A stretch of 7,229 nt of DNA, taken from Deltaproteobacteria bacterium. GTDB taxonomy: Bacteria > Desulfobacterota > Desulfobacteria > Desulfobacterales > ETH-SRB1. The stretch covers positions 1-7,229 of the forward strand of contig DAOUSD010000074.1 of assembly GCA_030627405.1 (NCBI GenBank), read 5' to 3'. The position numbers were made by a program, and so were the translations under genes. The stretch's first letter is position 1; every line of letters starts with the position of its first letter. This document shows positions 1-5,823 of this stretch, piece after piece. The notes beneath the pieces are model-generated. The model searched no databases. It was given only the letters and a program-made list of their open reading frames with translations, and was not told the origin of the DNA.

Positions 1-13
1 ATTGTTTACAATT

Positions 14-42
14 TTCAGTGAAACTCCGTGCCCTTCCGTGGT
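14..42 (-). repeat. Dispersed ACCACGG-type repeat, copy 1
   Basis: Read on the minus strand this 29-base stretch runs ACCACGGA, four variable bases, then a CACGGAG-TTT-CACTGAA pattern. It matches the copy at 296-324 on the opposite strand at 22 of 29 positions with no gaps. The two copies face each other around the tRNA gene. I recall similar ACCACGGAG-like intergenic repeats from deltaproteobacteria, but family membership was not checked. Confidence 0.5.
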
Positions 43-96
43 GAATTTTTATTAAAAATTTAATATAATACAATTTATGATATATTTTCAAGCAAT

Positions 97-131
97 AAAA
101 AAAGGCCTCTCTAAATTCTACCAGAGAGGCC
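97..131 (-). terminator. Intrinsic terminator of the tRNA gene
   Basis: On the minus strand a perfect 9-bp stem (GGCCTCTCT at 123-131 in minus sense, AGAGAGGCC at 104-112) encloses a 10-base loop and is followed directly by seven T residues (97-103). This is a textbook rho-independent terminator. It begins only a few bases after the CCA end of the tRNA gene, so it should end that transcript. Confidence 0.9.
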
Positions 132-136
132 CAAGC

Positions 137-213
137 TGGTAGCGATGCAGGGAGTTGAACCCCGGACACTACGGATATGAGCCGTATGCTCTAACCGACT
201 GAGCTACATCGCC
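137..213 (-). tRNA. tRNA with anticodon CAT (elongator tRNA-Met)
   Basis: The 77-base minus-strand gene folds into a full cloverleaf. The acceptor stem pairs GGCGATG with CATCGCT (a G-U pair at 1-72). The D-arm contains AGCTCAGTCGGTTAGAGC. A 5-bp anticodon stem TACGG/CCGTA closes the 7-base loop CTCATAT, with anticodon CAT at 177-179. The T-loop is TTCAACT, and discriminator A plus CCA is encoded. The anticodon stem lacks the three G-C pairs and the mismatched 1-72 position of an initiator tRNA, so this is not fMet. The sequence resembles elongator tRNA-Met. The alternative is the CAT-anticodon tRNA-Ile2 that TilS converts to lysidine at C34, which cannot be excluded by eye. A terminator follows immediately, so it is probably transcribed alone. 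Confidence 0.93.
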
Positions 214-242
214 ATTTTGAATTTGAAATTTTGACAACGGCT

Positions 243-271
243 TCTCTAACAACTCAACTGCATTAAGTCAA
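243..271 (-). promoter_or_regulatory. Candidate sigma70-type promoter of the tRNA
   Basis: On the minus strand a TTGACT -35 box (266-271) is separated by 17 bases from TAGAGA (243-248), followed by a GC-containing discriminator. The spacing is ideal and the -35 is strong, but the -10 matches TATAAT at only three of six positions. It would give a leader of roughly 25 to 30 bases before the mature tRNA 5' end. Confidence 0.35.
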
Positions 272-295
272 GTTGAAAACAAATTTTAATAGTTT

Positions 296-324
296 ACCAC
301 GGATTTTCGCGGAATTACACTGAA
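296..324 (+). repeat. Dispersed ACCACGG-type repeat, copy 2
   Basis: Plus-strand partner of the minus-strand copy at 14-42. Both share ACCACGGA, a CGGA block and CACTGAA in the same register (22 of 29 identical). It lies upstream of the tRNA promoter region, so the tRNA with its promoter and terminator sits between two inverted copies. Confidence 0.5.
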
Positions 325-352
325 TTATCAATAGACCCACTCTCAAGCGAGT

Positions 353-458
353 TATAGACTTTCAGATAAATAATTTCACTGCGTTATCAGTCGTTGACGT
401 ATAACTAATACGCCTTCCTCCTTCCGGCCTTGTGAAATTAATTATCTAAAAGTCTATA
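353..458. repeat. 106-bp palindromic element with 27-bp arms
   Basis: The left arm 353-379 and right arm 432-458 are reverse complements at 25 of 27 positions (arms of the type TATAGACTTT-AGATAA-AATTTCAC). The 52-base centre contains a smaller hairpin, CGTAT-AACTA-ATACG, at 398-412. The element lies 22 bases downstream of the DUF3426-type gene stop. Neither side is followed by a T-run, so it is not a simple intrinsic terminator. It looks like a dispersed palindromic repeat or miniature mobile-type element, although no target duplication is obvious. Confidence 0.65.
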
Positions 459-480
459 TTTCGTCCCCGTTCCCTAACTT

Positions 481-1659
481 CTATAATGGAAAAGATCCGG
501 CTGCTTCAATCGTAAATTCATCCGGATTTTCCGGAAGATCGGCAAATACTACCATAAACGGTATGATTGCGTCTGCTTTAACCTTAATATTAGATTTATT
601 ATCGCCGAAGCGGTTCGAAAGCCTGTTGTTTATAGCGTCAAGATCCATATTCTGAAGCTCAAGCTCTGACAGTATCGTGCCGCAGTAAACTGTTTTTGTT
701 TTTAAAAGAATCTTTCCCTTTTTATAGAGTTTGCCGGTTATGCTTATATAACTGCGGGCATCGGAATATCCATTTTTTGCTTTGCCCGTAATTACAAGAA
801 GTTTTCCGATCTTTGAGTTTTCTACAAATTTATTGTTTATATCAGAAGGGTAAATTTTAGGATTTCCGGCATCCTGAACTTCAGGCTTTAACGAACTGAA
901 AAAGGGGATATTTATTCCGACGCTGTGGAGCACGTAGGCGCCACCAATTAAGAGTGTTGCAAACAACAACAATAAAAGGACAGGCATGCTTATCCTTTTA
1001 TTTGCAGCAACCTTTGGCGGCTCACTTTTTTCAGTTAATGCACCTTTTTCCGGCTTATCAATGGGTTCTATCGCTTTTTCAGCCTCTTGTTCATCAGGCA
1101 TGACCCCCATATTAAATGTTTTTGAAGGTTCTTCTTTTTCCCCAGGTGTTTTATCTTGATCTATATCTTCCTGTTTACTTACTTCAATTTTTGTTTCAGT
1201 CTCTTTGTCTATCTCAACTTCTTCCGGCTCAATTTCTTCCGGCTCCTCTTTTACACTTATTTCGCTGTCTGTTTTATCAGCTAATTCAAGTTCTAATTCA
1301 GCTCCGGTTTCAGCCTGTGTTTCATCAATCTCGGGCTCCAGATCAAGCTCAAGGCCGGCTTCTTCAGGCTTTTCTTCGACTTTGGTATTTTCTTCAAAAG
1401 CCTCATCCATCGCAAGCTCAATATCTGCTGATTCTTCTTCAGCCGAGTACTGTATGCCCGATTGTATTTCTTCATCAGTAATTACGGCTTCAAGTTTTGT
1501 CTCGACTTTACCTGACTTGTCTGGTTCCTCAGAGAGTGAAGAAGGGTATGCTAAAAAAACATTTTTACATTTTGAACATCTAACTTTTGAACCTGTCTGT
1601 TTCAGAAGGCTTTCATCTATGTTGAAACGTGTATCACATTCATTACATCTAATAATCAT
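481..1659 (-). CDS. Zinc-ribbon / DUF3426-type single-pass membrane protein
   Basis: A 392-residue protein in three parts. Residues 1-35 form an MJ0042-type zinc ribbon with C5-x2-C8 and C28-x2-C31, which should bind one zinc. Residues about 40-215 are a very acidic, Glu-rich low-complexity linker with EEPEE- and LELDLE-like stretches. One hydrophobic helix at about 224-246, preceded by K221 and R222, predicts the zinc ribbon in the cytoplasm and the remaining 145 residues outside. That C-terminal part (GKLLVITGKAKN, YCGTILSELELQ, DLPENPDEFTIEA) resembles DUF3426. Such proteins are common in proteobacteria and their function is not established. The ATG at 1659 is preceded by GGTGAG eight bases upstream, which supports the start. 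No partner gene is adjacent. The nearest downstream feature is the palindrome at 353-458. The family call is confident, the role unknown. Confidence 0.88.
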   Translation of the reverse strand: MIIRCNECDTRFNIDESLLKQTGSKVRCSKCKNVFLAYPSSLSEEPDKSGKVETKLEAVITDEEIQSGIQYSAEEESADIELAMDEAFEENTKVEEKPEEAGLELDLEPEIDETQAETGAELELELADKTDSEISVKEEPEEIEPEEVEIDKETETKIEVSKQEDIDQDKTPGEKEEPSKTFNMGVMPDEQEAEKAIEPIDKPEKGALTEKSEPPKVAANKRISMPVLLLLLFATLLIGGAYVLHSVGINIPFFSSLKPEVQDAGNPKIYPSDINNKFVENSKIGKLLVITGKAKNGYSDARSYISITGKLYKKGKILLKTKTVYCGTILSELELQNMDLDAINNRLSNRFGDNKSNIKVKADAIIPFMVVFADLPENPDEFTIEAAGSFPL

Positions 1660-1690
1660 AACATGTTCTCACCAGTTATTGTTTCAACCC

Positions 1691-1843
1691 AAGTTGAGCA
1701 ATTTTTTGCTAAGAAATGTGCCAAGATGTTGATGCAGCAAGGTTTGCCGAAAGTGTAGGCATATCAATGGATATGTTGAGACTTTTCGCAAACCCTTGAT
1801 GCGCAAGAGATTGGTACAGATCGAGTAAAAAATCGCTCAATTT
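1691..1843. repeat. About 150-bp nested imperfect palindrome overlapping the hpt 3' end
   Basis: The outer arms 1691-1710 and 1824-1843 are reverse complements at 17 of 20 positions (TTGAGC-ATTTTTT core). The inner arms 1741-1765 and 1770-1794 are reverse complements at 19 of 25, around the four-base centre AATG. The intervening segments are partly complementary as well, so the whole element can fold as one long interrupted hairpin centred near 1767. The right arm covers the last two codons and the stop of hpt. It fills most of the 177-bp spacer before the DUF3426-type gene. It may be a dispersed palindrome, a miniature element or a structured RNA. There is no T-run after it on the minus strand to suggest a normal terminator. 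Confidence 0.6.
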
Positions 1844-2358
1844 AGGTTCAAGTGATAGATTGCAGGAAGATTCCTGTAATCTTCGGCATAATCAATCCCA
1901 TAACCCACAATAAAGCCCTCTTCTATCCTATGACACGGGTAAGCAACCTCTATCTCTGTCTCACGGCGTTCATATTTATTAAGCAGAGCGCAAATTTTGA
2001 CACTCTTTGGATCAAAAGATTTCAGATAATCGATGAGATATTTTAAAGTTAAACCAGTATCAACTATATCCTCAATAATTAGAACGTCTTTATTTTTAAT
2101 ATTGATTTCAATATCCCTTGTTAAATTTATTTTTCCAGATGAAACAGTATTTGAACCATAGCTGGAAATACCGACAAAATCAATTTTAACCGGAATAGTG
2201 ATTTTTCGTATCAGATCGGCCATAAATACAAATGCACCTTTTAAAACCCCAATAAGAACAAGCTCGCTGTCTTTATAGTCATCTGATATTTTTTGCGCAA
2301 CATCAGCAACCATTTTTTCAATATCATCTTTATCAAGTACGGGAATTAAGTCAGCCAT
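1837..2358 (-). CDS. hpt: Hypoxanthine phosphoribosyltransferase
   Basis: Purine-salvage enzyme that joins hypoxanthine (and usually guanine) to PRPP, giving IMP or GMP and pyrophosphate in the cytoplasm. The 173-residue product has the type I phosphoribosyltransferase fold signatures. LKG at 39-41 precedes the first active-site helix. The mobile-loop Ser-Tyr is in ISSYG (64-68). The PRPP loop is EDIVDTGLT (96-104) with the acidic pair E96-D97. K128 in LLNKYERR is the purine-contacting lysine position. The C-terminal motif is GYGIDYAEDYRNLP (152-165). The frame stays open upstream to a TTG at 2397. I chose the ATG at 2358 because the length then fits the family (about 170-185 residues) and a weak purine-rich site (AGAAAAG) precedes it. 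The stop lies inside the palindrome at 1691-1843. Confidence 0.95.
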   Translation of the reverse strand: MADLIPVLDKDDIEKMVADVAQKISDDYKDSELVLIGVLKGAFVFMADLIRKITIPVKIDFVGISSYGSNTVSSGKINLTRDIEINIKNKDVLIIEDIVDTGLTLKYLIDYLKSFDPKSVKICALLNKYERRETEIEVAYPCHRIEEGFIVGYGIDYAEDYRNLPAIYHLNLN

Positions 2359-2404
2359 AATATTCTTTTCTAAAAGTATTTTTTTCAATACTGGCAATAG
2401 GTTC

Positions 2405-2434
2405 AGATTATTTGCCGATGTGAAGATTTGTAAA
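2405..2434 (-). promoter_or_regulatory. Candidate proximal promoter of hpt
   Basis: On the minus strand TTTACA (2429-2434) is followed after 18 bases by TAATCT (2405-2410). The -35 is good and the -10 weak. Transcription would begin near 2398, leaving about 40 bases before the hpt ATG at 2358 and excluding the upstream TTG at 2397 as a start. The -35 box overlaps the T-run of the hairpin just upstream. This is a weak prediction. Confidence 0.22.
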
Positions 2435-2512
2435 AAAGCTATTAGCTGTTAGCTGAATGTGTTATCTGTTTGATTTTTTAACCTAAAGGCCAACTGCTAA
2501 AGGCTAATAGCT
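2432..2512 (-). terminator. TTAGC-rich inverted repeat with T-run, probable terminator after the J-domain gene
   Basis: The arms 2437-2455 and 2494-2512 are reverse complements at 16 of 19 positions (AGCTATTAGC core), with a 38-base loop. On the minus strand the stem is followed by six T residues (2432-2437), which suits termination of the J-domain transcript. The plus strand has A residues instead. The loop is longer than usual for an intrinsic terminator, and the AGCTATTAGC sequence looks like a dispersed intergenic repeat, so it may be a repeat co-opted as a terminator. Confidence 0.5.
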
Positions 2513-2533
2513 AAAAAACTTCGATTTGAGATT

Positions 2534-2562
2534 TGAATACATTGAAAGCGTTGTCTTGTCAA
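2534..2562 (-). promoter_or_regulatory. Candidate distal promoter upstream of hpt
   Basis: A perfect TTGACA (2557-2562, minus strand) lies 13 bases beyond the J-domain gene stop and is followed at 17 bases by TATTCA (2534-2539), a mediocre -10. A transcript from here would pass through the hairpin at 2432-2512 before reaching hpt. That makes either a leader with an attenuator-like hairpin or a chance match possible. Confidence 0.3.
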
Positions 2563-2575
2563 TAAATTTGCTTTT

Positions 2576-3484
2576 TTACAGTCCGATATCAGCCAATTTT
2601 TCAATCAACTTTTTTTGCTTTATAGTAAGCTTTTTCGGCATATTGACTATGACAAGGACATAAAGATCGCCTTTCCCCTTACCCTTCATATAAGGGAGCC
2701 CGTGGCCTGAAAGACGCATCATAGTCTTGTGTTTAGTGCCTGGAGGTATTTTAACGCTTAATTCCTTGTAAGCAATTGTTGGAACAGATATGCTGGTTCC
2801 AAGGATAGCCTGGCTCATTTTTATCTCTGTGTTTGTATAAAGATCGTATCCTTTAACTGTGAATGCCGGATCATCATAAACCTTGGAAAGAATATAAAGA
2901 TCTCCCGGAGGTCCACCATATGGACCTGGCCCACCTTTTCCGGCAAGGCGCAATTTTTTGCCCGTTACCATGCCTTTTGGTATTTTGACTGTTATTTTTT
3001 CAGTATGTCCCGCATGTTTAAATTGTACGGTTTTGCTTGTTCCGGTTGCTACTTCCTGAAGAGTCAAAGGTAATTCATATACAAAATCTGATCCTTTGAT
3101 CATTGTCTGACGCTGCCTTGCTTGATTGCCAAACGGGCTTTCACCACCGAATGAAAAGCTCCTTCCGCCGGGGCAACGATTTGTTCCTCCGAATCCGAAT
3201 TCTTTCAAAATATCGGTAAAATCAAATCCTCTGAAGATGTCTTCCTGCGAATATCTTTGACGGAATCCAGTTGAGCCGAATGCGTCATAATTTTTGCGTT
3301 TTTCCTTATCGCTTAAGACAGCGTAAGCTTCACTTATTTGTTTAAATTTAGCTTCAGCATCTTTATCACCCTTGGCATGGTCGGGATGGTACTTCATGGC
3401 AAGCTTTCGATATGCCTTCTTAATTTCAGTTTCGCCGGCATTTTTGTTTACACCAAGTATTTTATAATAATCCGTTTCGGACAT
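2576..3484 (-). CDS. J-domain co-chaperone, CbpA-like (DnaJ without zinc fingers)
   Basis: A 302-residue Hsp40. Residues 1-70 are the J-domain with the essential HPD tripeptide at 33-35, which stimulates the ATPase of DnaK. Residues about 71-125 are a Gly/Phe-rich linker (GFGFGG, SFSFGG). The rest forms two beta-sheet substrate-binding domains (about 129-205 and 206-290) with the usual IPKG, GGPPGDLY and PPGTKH turns. The CxxCxGxG zinc-finger repeats of full DnaJ are absent. This is the layout and length of E. coli CbpA (about 306 residues), a cytoplasmic co-chaperone that binds unfolded clients. A GAGGG ribosome-binding site precedes the ATG at 3484. Its neighbours are mnmG upstream and hpt downstream. 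No dnaK, grpE or cbpM is in the window, so it must work with a DnaK encoded elsewhere. The family is sure, but whether it is the orthologue of cbpA is not. Confidence 0.93.
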   Translation of the reverse strand: MSETDYYKILGVNKNAGETEIKKAYRKLAMKYHPDHAKGDKDAEAKFKQISEAYAVLSDKEKRKNYDAFGSTGFRQRYSQEDIFRGFDFTDILKEFGFGGTNRCPGGRSFSFGGESPFGNQARQRQTMIKGSDFVYELPLTLQEVATGTSKTVQFKHAGHTEKITVKIPKGMVTGKKLRLAGKGGPGPYGGPPGDLYILSKVYDDPAFTVKGYDLYTNTEIKMSQAILGTSISVPTIAYKELSVKIPPGTKHKTMMRLSGHGLPYMKGKGKGDLYVLVIVNMPKKLTIKQKKLIEKLADIGL

Positions 3485-3524
3485 TTTAATATTCCCTCAT
3501 TGTAACTAGTCAGGTGAATAGGTT

Positions 3525-3588
3525 GAAGGTTGAAGACTGAAGAATGAAGGAGATGACAGAAAGCTTCAGCCTTCAGCCTTCAGCCTTC
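3525..3588. repeat. CTTCAGCC-type inverted repeat overlapping the mnmG 3' end
   Basis: The arm 3564-3588 consists of tandem CTTCAGC units. It is the reverse complement of 3525-3549 at 21 of 25 positions, with a 14-base loop. In minus-strand sense the first arm encodes the final residues of MnmG (RLKAEG) and its TGA stop. No T-run follows, so it is not a standard terminator. The short-unit tandem and inverted pattern looks like a dispersed intergenic repeat. Confidence 0.6.
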
Positions 3589-5461
3589 CACTAAAGGCTT
3601 TAATGGCAACCATAAGTACGGAAAGTGCGGAAGGGGTGATACCTTCTATGCGGGATGCCTGTCCCAGTGAATTCGGCCTTATGGAAGAAAGCTTTTTCTT
3701 AAGCTCATTTGAAAGACCGTGAACCTTTGTAAAGTCAAAATTTTTCGGGATTTTCATTCTTTCTAAGTTTTTAAACTTTTCTATCTCCCGAAGCTGCTTT
3801 TTTATATAACCTTCATATTTTATTTCTATTTCTACCTGTTGTGCAACCTTTTTGTTTATATTGTCAGGGCTTTTAGCCAGTGCTTCTATGGTTTGATAAT
3901 CAATTTCAGATCTTTTAAGAATTTGATCAAGATATATTCCATTGGTTATGGGTTTTGTCCCGTGACCAAGTAAATAGTTGTTTGTTTCTTCCGACGGTTT
4001 AATTATCGTTCCTTTTATTCTATTTATTTCTTTGGTTATCATTTTTTGTCTTTCTTTAACATCTTTAAAAGCATCATTGTCAATAAGCCCGAGTGAATGC
4101 CCTATTTCCATCAGCCTCAGATCTGCATTGTCCTCACGCAGCATAAGCCTGTATTCCGCTCTTGATGTAAACATCCGGTATGGTTCCAGCGTACCTTTGG
4201 TAATAAGGTCATCTACCATGACGGCCATGTATGCCTGTGACCTGTCTAAGATAAAAGGCGGTCTTGCCTGAACTTTGCATGCAGCATTAATTCCTGCCCA
4301 TAGTCCCTGAGCAGCAGCTTCTTCATAACCTGAAGTCCCGTTTATCTGGCCGGCAGTAAACAGCCCTGAAATCAATTTTGTTTCAAGGGTAGGTTTAATC
4401 TGAACAGGATTTATATAGTCATATTCAATAGCATATGCAGGTCTCATGATTTCAGCTTCTTCCAGCCCTTCAAGCGATCTGACAAACCGAATCTGAATTT
4501 CCATTGGAAGACTGTTCCCAAGACCGCTGGCATAAATTTCATCTGTATCGAGTCCTTCCGGTTCCAGAATAATCTGATGCCTTTCTTTATCGGGAAACCT
4601 TACGATTTTATCTTCAAATGAGGGGCAGTATCTGGCGGGAATACCTTTTATAATTCCGCTATACAGGGGAGAAAATTTAAGGTTGTCTTTTATTAACATA
4701 TGGCTTTTTTTATTGGTATAGCCCATATAGCTTGGAAGTTGCGGCAGGGTAATCTTTTTGGTAAAAAAGGATATCGGTGCAGGAGCGTGGTCAACATCTT
4801 GTTTGTTGAACTTTGAAAAATCGATACTTGATTTTTTTAGCCTTGGAGGTGTGCCGGTCTTTAGCCTGCCGAGCTGAAAACCCAGTTGTTTAAGATGTTC
4901 AGGCAACCCATAAGAAGCAAACTCACCGGCCCTTCCAGACTTAAATGAATTAAATCCTATGTGGACAAGACCGCTTAAAAATGTTCCTGTAGCAAGGACT
5001 ACTGCTCTGGCCGGATAACCGAATCCTGTATTATCTTCTACCCCTGCGATGCTGTTGTTTTCTATAACAAGACGTTCGATCATAGCCTGCTTGAGGTCCA
5101 GATTCGGCTGTTTTTCTATTACAGCCTTCATGGCCATATGATAACGAATTTTGTCGTTTTGAGTCCTGGATGAATGGACTGCGGGACCCTTTTTTGTATT
5201 CAGCGTTCTGTATTGTATTGCCGTTTTATCTGTAATTTTTGCCATCTCGCCGCCAAGGGCATCAATTTCTTTTACTAGCTGTCCTTTGGCTATACCGCCT
5301 ATTGATGGACTGCAGGGCATTGCCGCGATCTTATCCAGATCTATGGCAACAAGAAGAACACTGCAACCCATTCGAGCTGATGAGAGCGCAGCTTCACATC
5401 CTGCATGGCCGGCACCTATAACAATGATATCGTATTTTTTATGATATATACTCACTTCCAC
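3566..5461 (-). CDS. mnmG: tRNA uridine-5-carboxymethylaminomethyl modification enzyme MnmG (GidA)
   Basis: FAD-dependent partner of MnmE. The complex adds the carboxymethylaminomethyl group to C5 of wobble uridine 34 in certain tRNAs, using methylene-tetrahydrofolate, glycine and NADH, which improves reading of purine-ending codons. The 631-residue protein is full length (E. coli about 629). The Rossmann FAD motif GAGHAG is at 16-21, CSPSIGGIAKG at 50-60, GRLKTGTPPR at 198-207, the catalytic-region Cys in PARYCPSFEDK (C279), the second FAD signature GLFTAGQINGTSGYEEAAAQ at 366-385, and TSRAEYRLMLREDNAD at 432-447. The helical C-terminus is the usual MnmE/tRNA-binding part. The start is GTG at 5461, and a second in-frame GTG at 5455 is equally possible (AAAGG or AAGG spaced 5-6 bases). 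The last residues and stop come from a repeat. mnmE is not in the window. Confidence 0.98.
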   Translation of the reverse strand: MEVSIYHKKYDIIVIGAGHAGCEAALSSARMGCSVLLVAIDLDKIAAMPCSPSIGGIAKGQLVKEIDALGGEMAKITDKTAIQYRTLNTKKGPAVHSSRTQNDKIRYHMAMKAVIEKQPNLDLKQAMIERLVIENNSIAGVEDNTGFGYPARAVVLATGTFLSGLVHIGFNSFKSGRAGEFASYGLPEHLKQLGFQLGRLKTGTPPRLKKSSIDFSKFNKQDVDHAPAPISFFTKKITLPQLPSYMGYTNKKSHMLIKDNLKFSPLYSGIIKGIPARYCPSFEDKIVRFPDKERHQIILEPEGLDTDEIYASGLGNSLPMEIQIRFVRSLEGLEEAEIMRPAYAIEYDYINPVQIKPTLETKLISGLFTAGQINGTSGYEEAAAQGLWAGINAACKVQARPPFILDRSQAYMAVMVDDLITKGTLEPYRMFTSRAEYRLMLREDNADLRLMEIGHSLGLIDNDAFKDVKERQKMITKEINRIKGTIIKPSEETNNYLLGHGTKPITNGIYLDQILKRSEIDYQTIEALAKSPDNINKKVAQQVEIEIKYEGYIKKQLREIEKFKNLERMKIPKNFDFTKVHGLSNELKKKLSSIRPNSLGQASRIEGITPSALSVLMVAIKAFSGRLKAEG

Positions 5462-5823
5462 CTTCAGCCTTTAGTCTATCCACCCGAGTAATTACTATTG
5501 ATAATATATATATGTTTTAGTATCAAAGCAAGTAAAGGGACTATGGTCGGAAAAAAATAAGTTGGCATTTTCACATTCCAATTTCATCATAGCTTTAATC
5601 GACCTGCCCACCATCGCACTTGCCATAATAAGTAAGATGCTCAGGCAAGGCGGGCGGGGTTTTATTCGCAAAAGTCTTCGAAATGGCACGCTATTCATAC
5701 GATTTTGCTCAATCAGATTGATTAAATCTACGGCAAATTCGGGCGCCAAAATGACCAAAACTTTTTCCATAGCTTTAAGCTTGGAAAACTTTATGCAGAT
5801 TGGATACAAGGAGTATGCCCCAT
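5462..5823. other. Divergent spacer with unconfirmed open frames
   Basis: This 362-bp gap separates mnmG (minus) from the plus-strand genes. Besides the mnmG promoter it holds a minus-strand open frame ending at 5495, whose best internal start is the ATG at 5770 (91 residues, beginning MEKVLVILAPEFAVDLINLI, then a Pro/Arg-rich centre). It has no convincing ribosome-binding site and I recognise no domain. It would also run through the mnmG promoter. A plus-strand frame (5562-5852, TTG start) overlaps it almost entirely. At most one can be real. A decayed gene or a dispersed repeat that happens to stay open is as likely, so neither is called as a gene. Confidence 0.4.
5503..5531 (-). promoter_or_regulatory. 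Candidate promoter of mnmG
   Basis: On the minus strand TTGCTT (5526-5531) and TATATT (5503-5508) are separated by exactly 17 bases, within a very AT-rich TATATATA tract. Transcription would begin near 5496, leaving a leader of about 35 bases before the mnmG GTG start. Confidence 0.45.

Noticed and set aside
1293..1475. Minus-strand 60-residue Lys/Leu-rich frame inside the zinc-ribbon gene
   Set aside because: Same-strand shadow in another frame within the repetitive acidic linker.
1116..1732. Two plus-strand open frames, one Leu/Gln/Phe-rich and one Ser-rich, opposite the zinc-ribbon gene
   Set aside because: They are antisense images of the Glu-codon-rich linker (GAA/GAG read backwards gives Ser, Phe or Leu codons), with low complexity and no ribosome-binding site. 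The minus-strand protein has clear domains.
1852..2046. Plus-strand 64-residue frame opposite hpt
   Set aside because: Antisense to the conserved PRPP-loop part of hpt, with no family resemblance.
2359..2397. TTG start at 2397 extending hpt by 13 residues
   Set aside because: The extension is Lys/Leu-rich, unlike the family's start, has no ribosome-binding site, and makes the protein longer than usual. The ATG at 2358 fits better.
3496..3528. TACAAT -10-like box just upstream of the J-domain gene
   Set aside because: It would place the transcription start inside or after the GAGGG ribosome-binding site, and no good -35 is present at 16-18 bases.
3564..3588. CTTCAGC tandem units as a CRISPR-like array
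   Set aside because: The units are 7 bases and contiguous, with no spacers, so this is a simple tandem/inverted repeat.
3978..4271. Plus-strand 97-residue frame opposite mnmG
   Set aside because: Antisense shadow of conserved MnmG codons with no start signal.
5239..5421. Plus-strand 60-residue frame opposite the MnmG N-terminus
   Set aside because: Antisense to the FAD-binding region, so a shadow.
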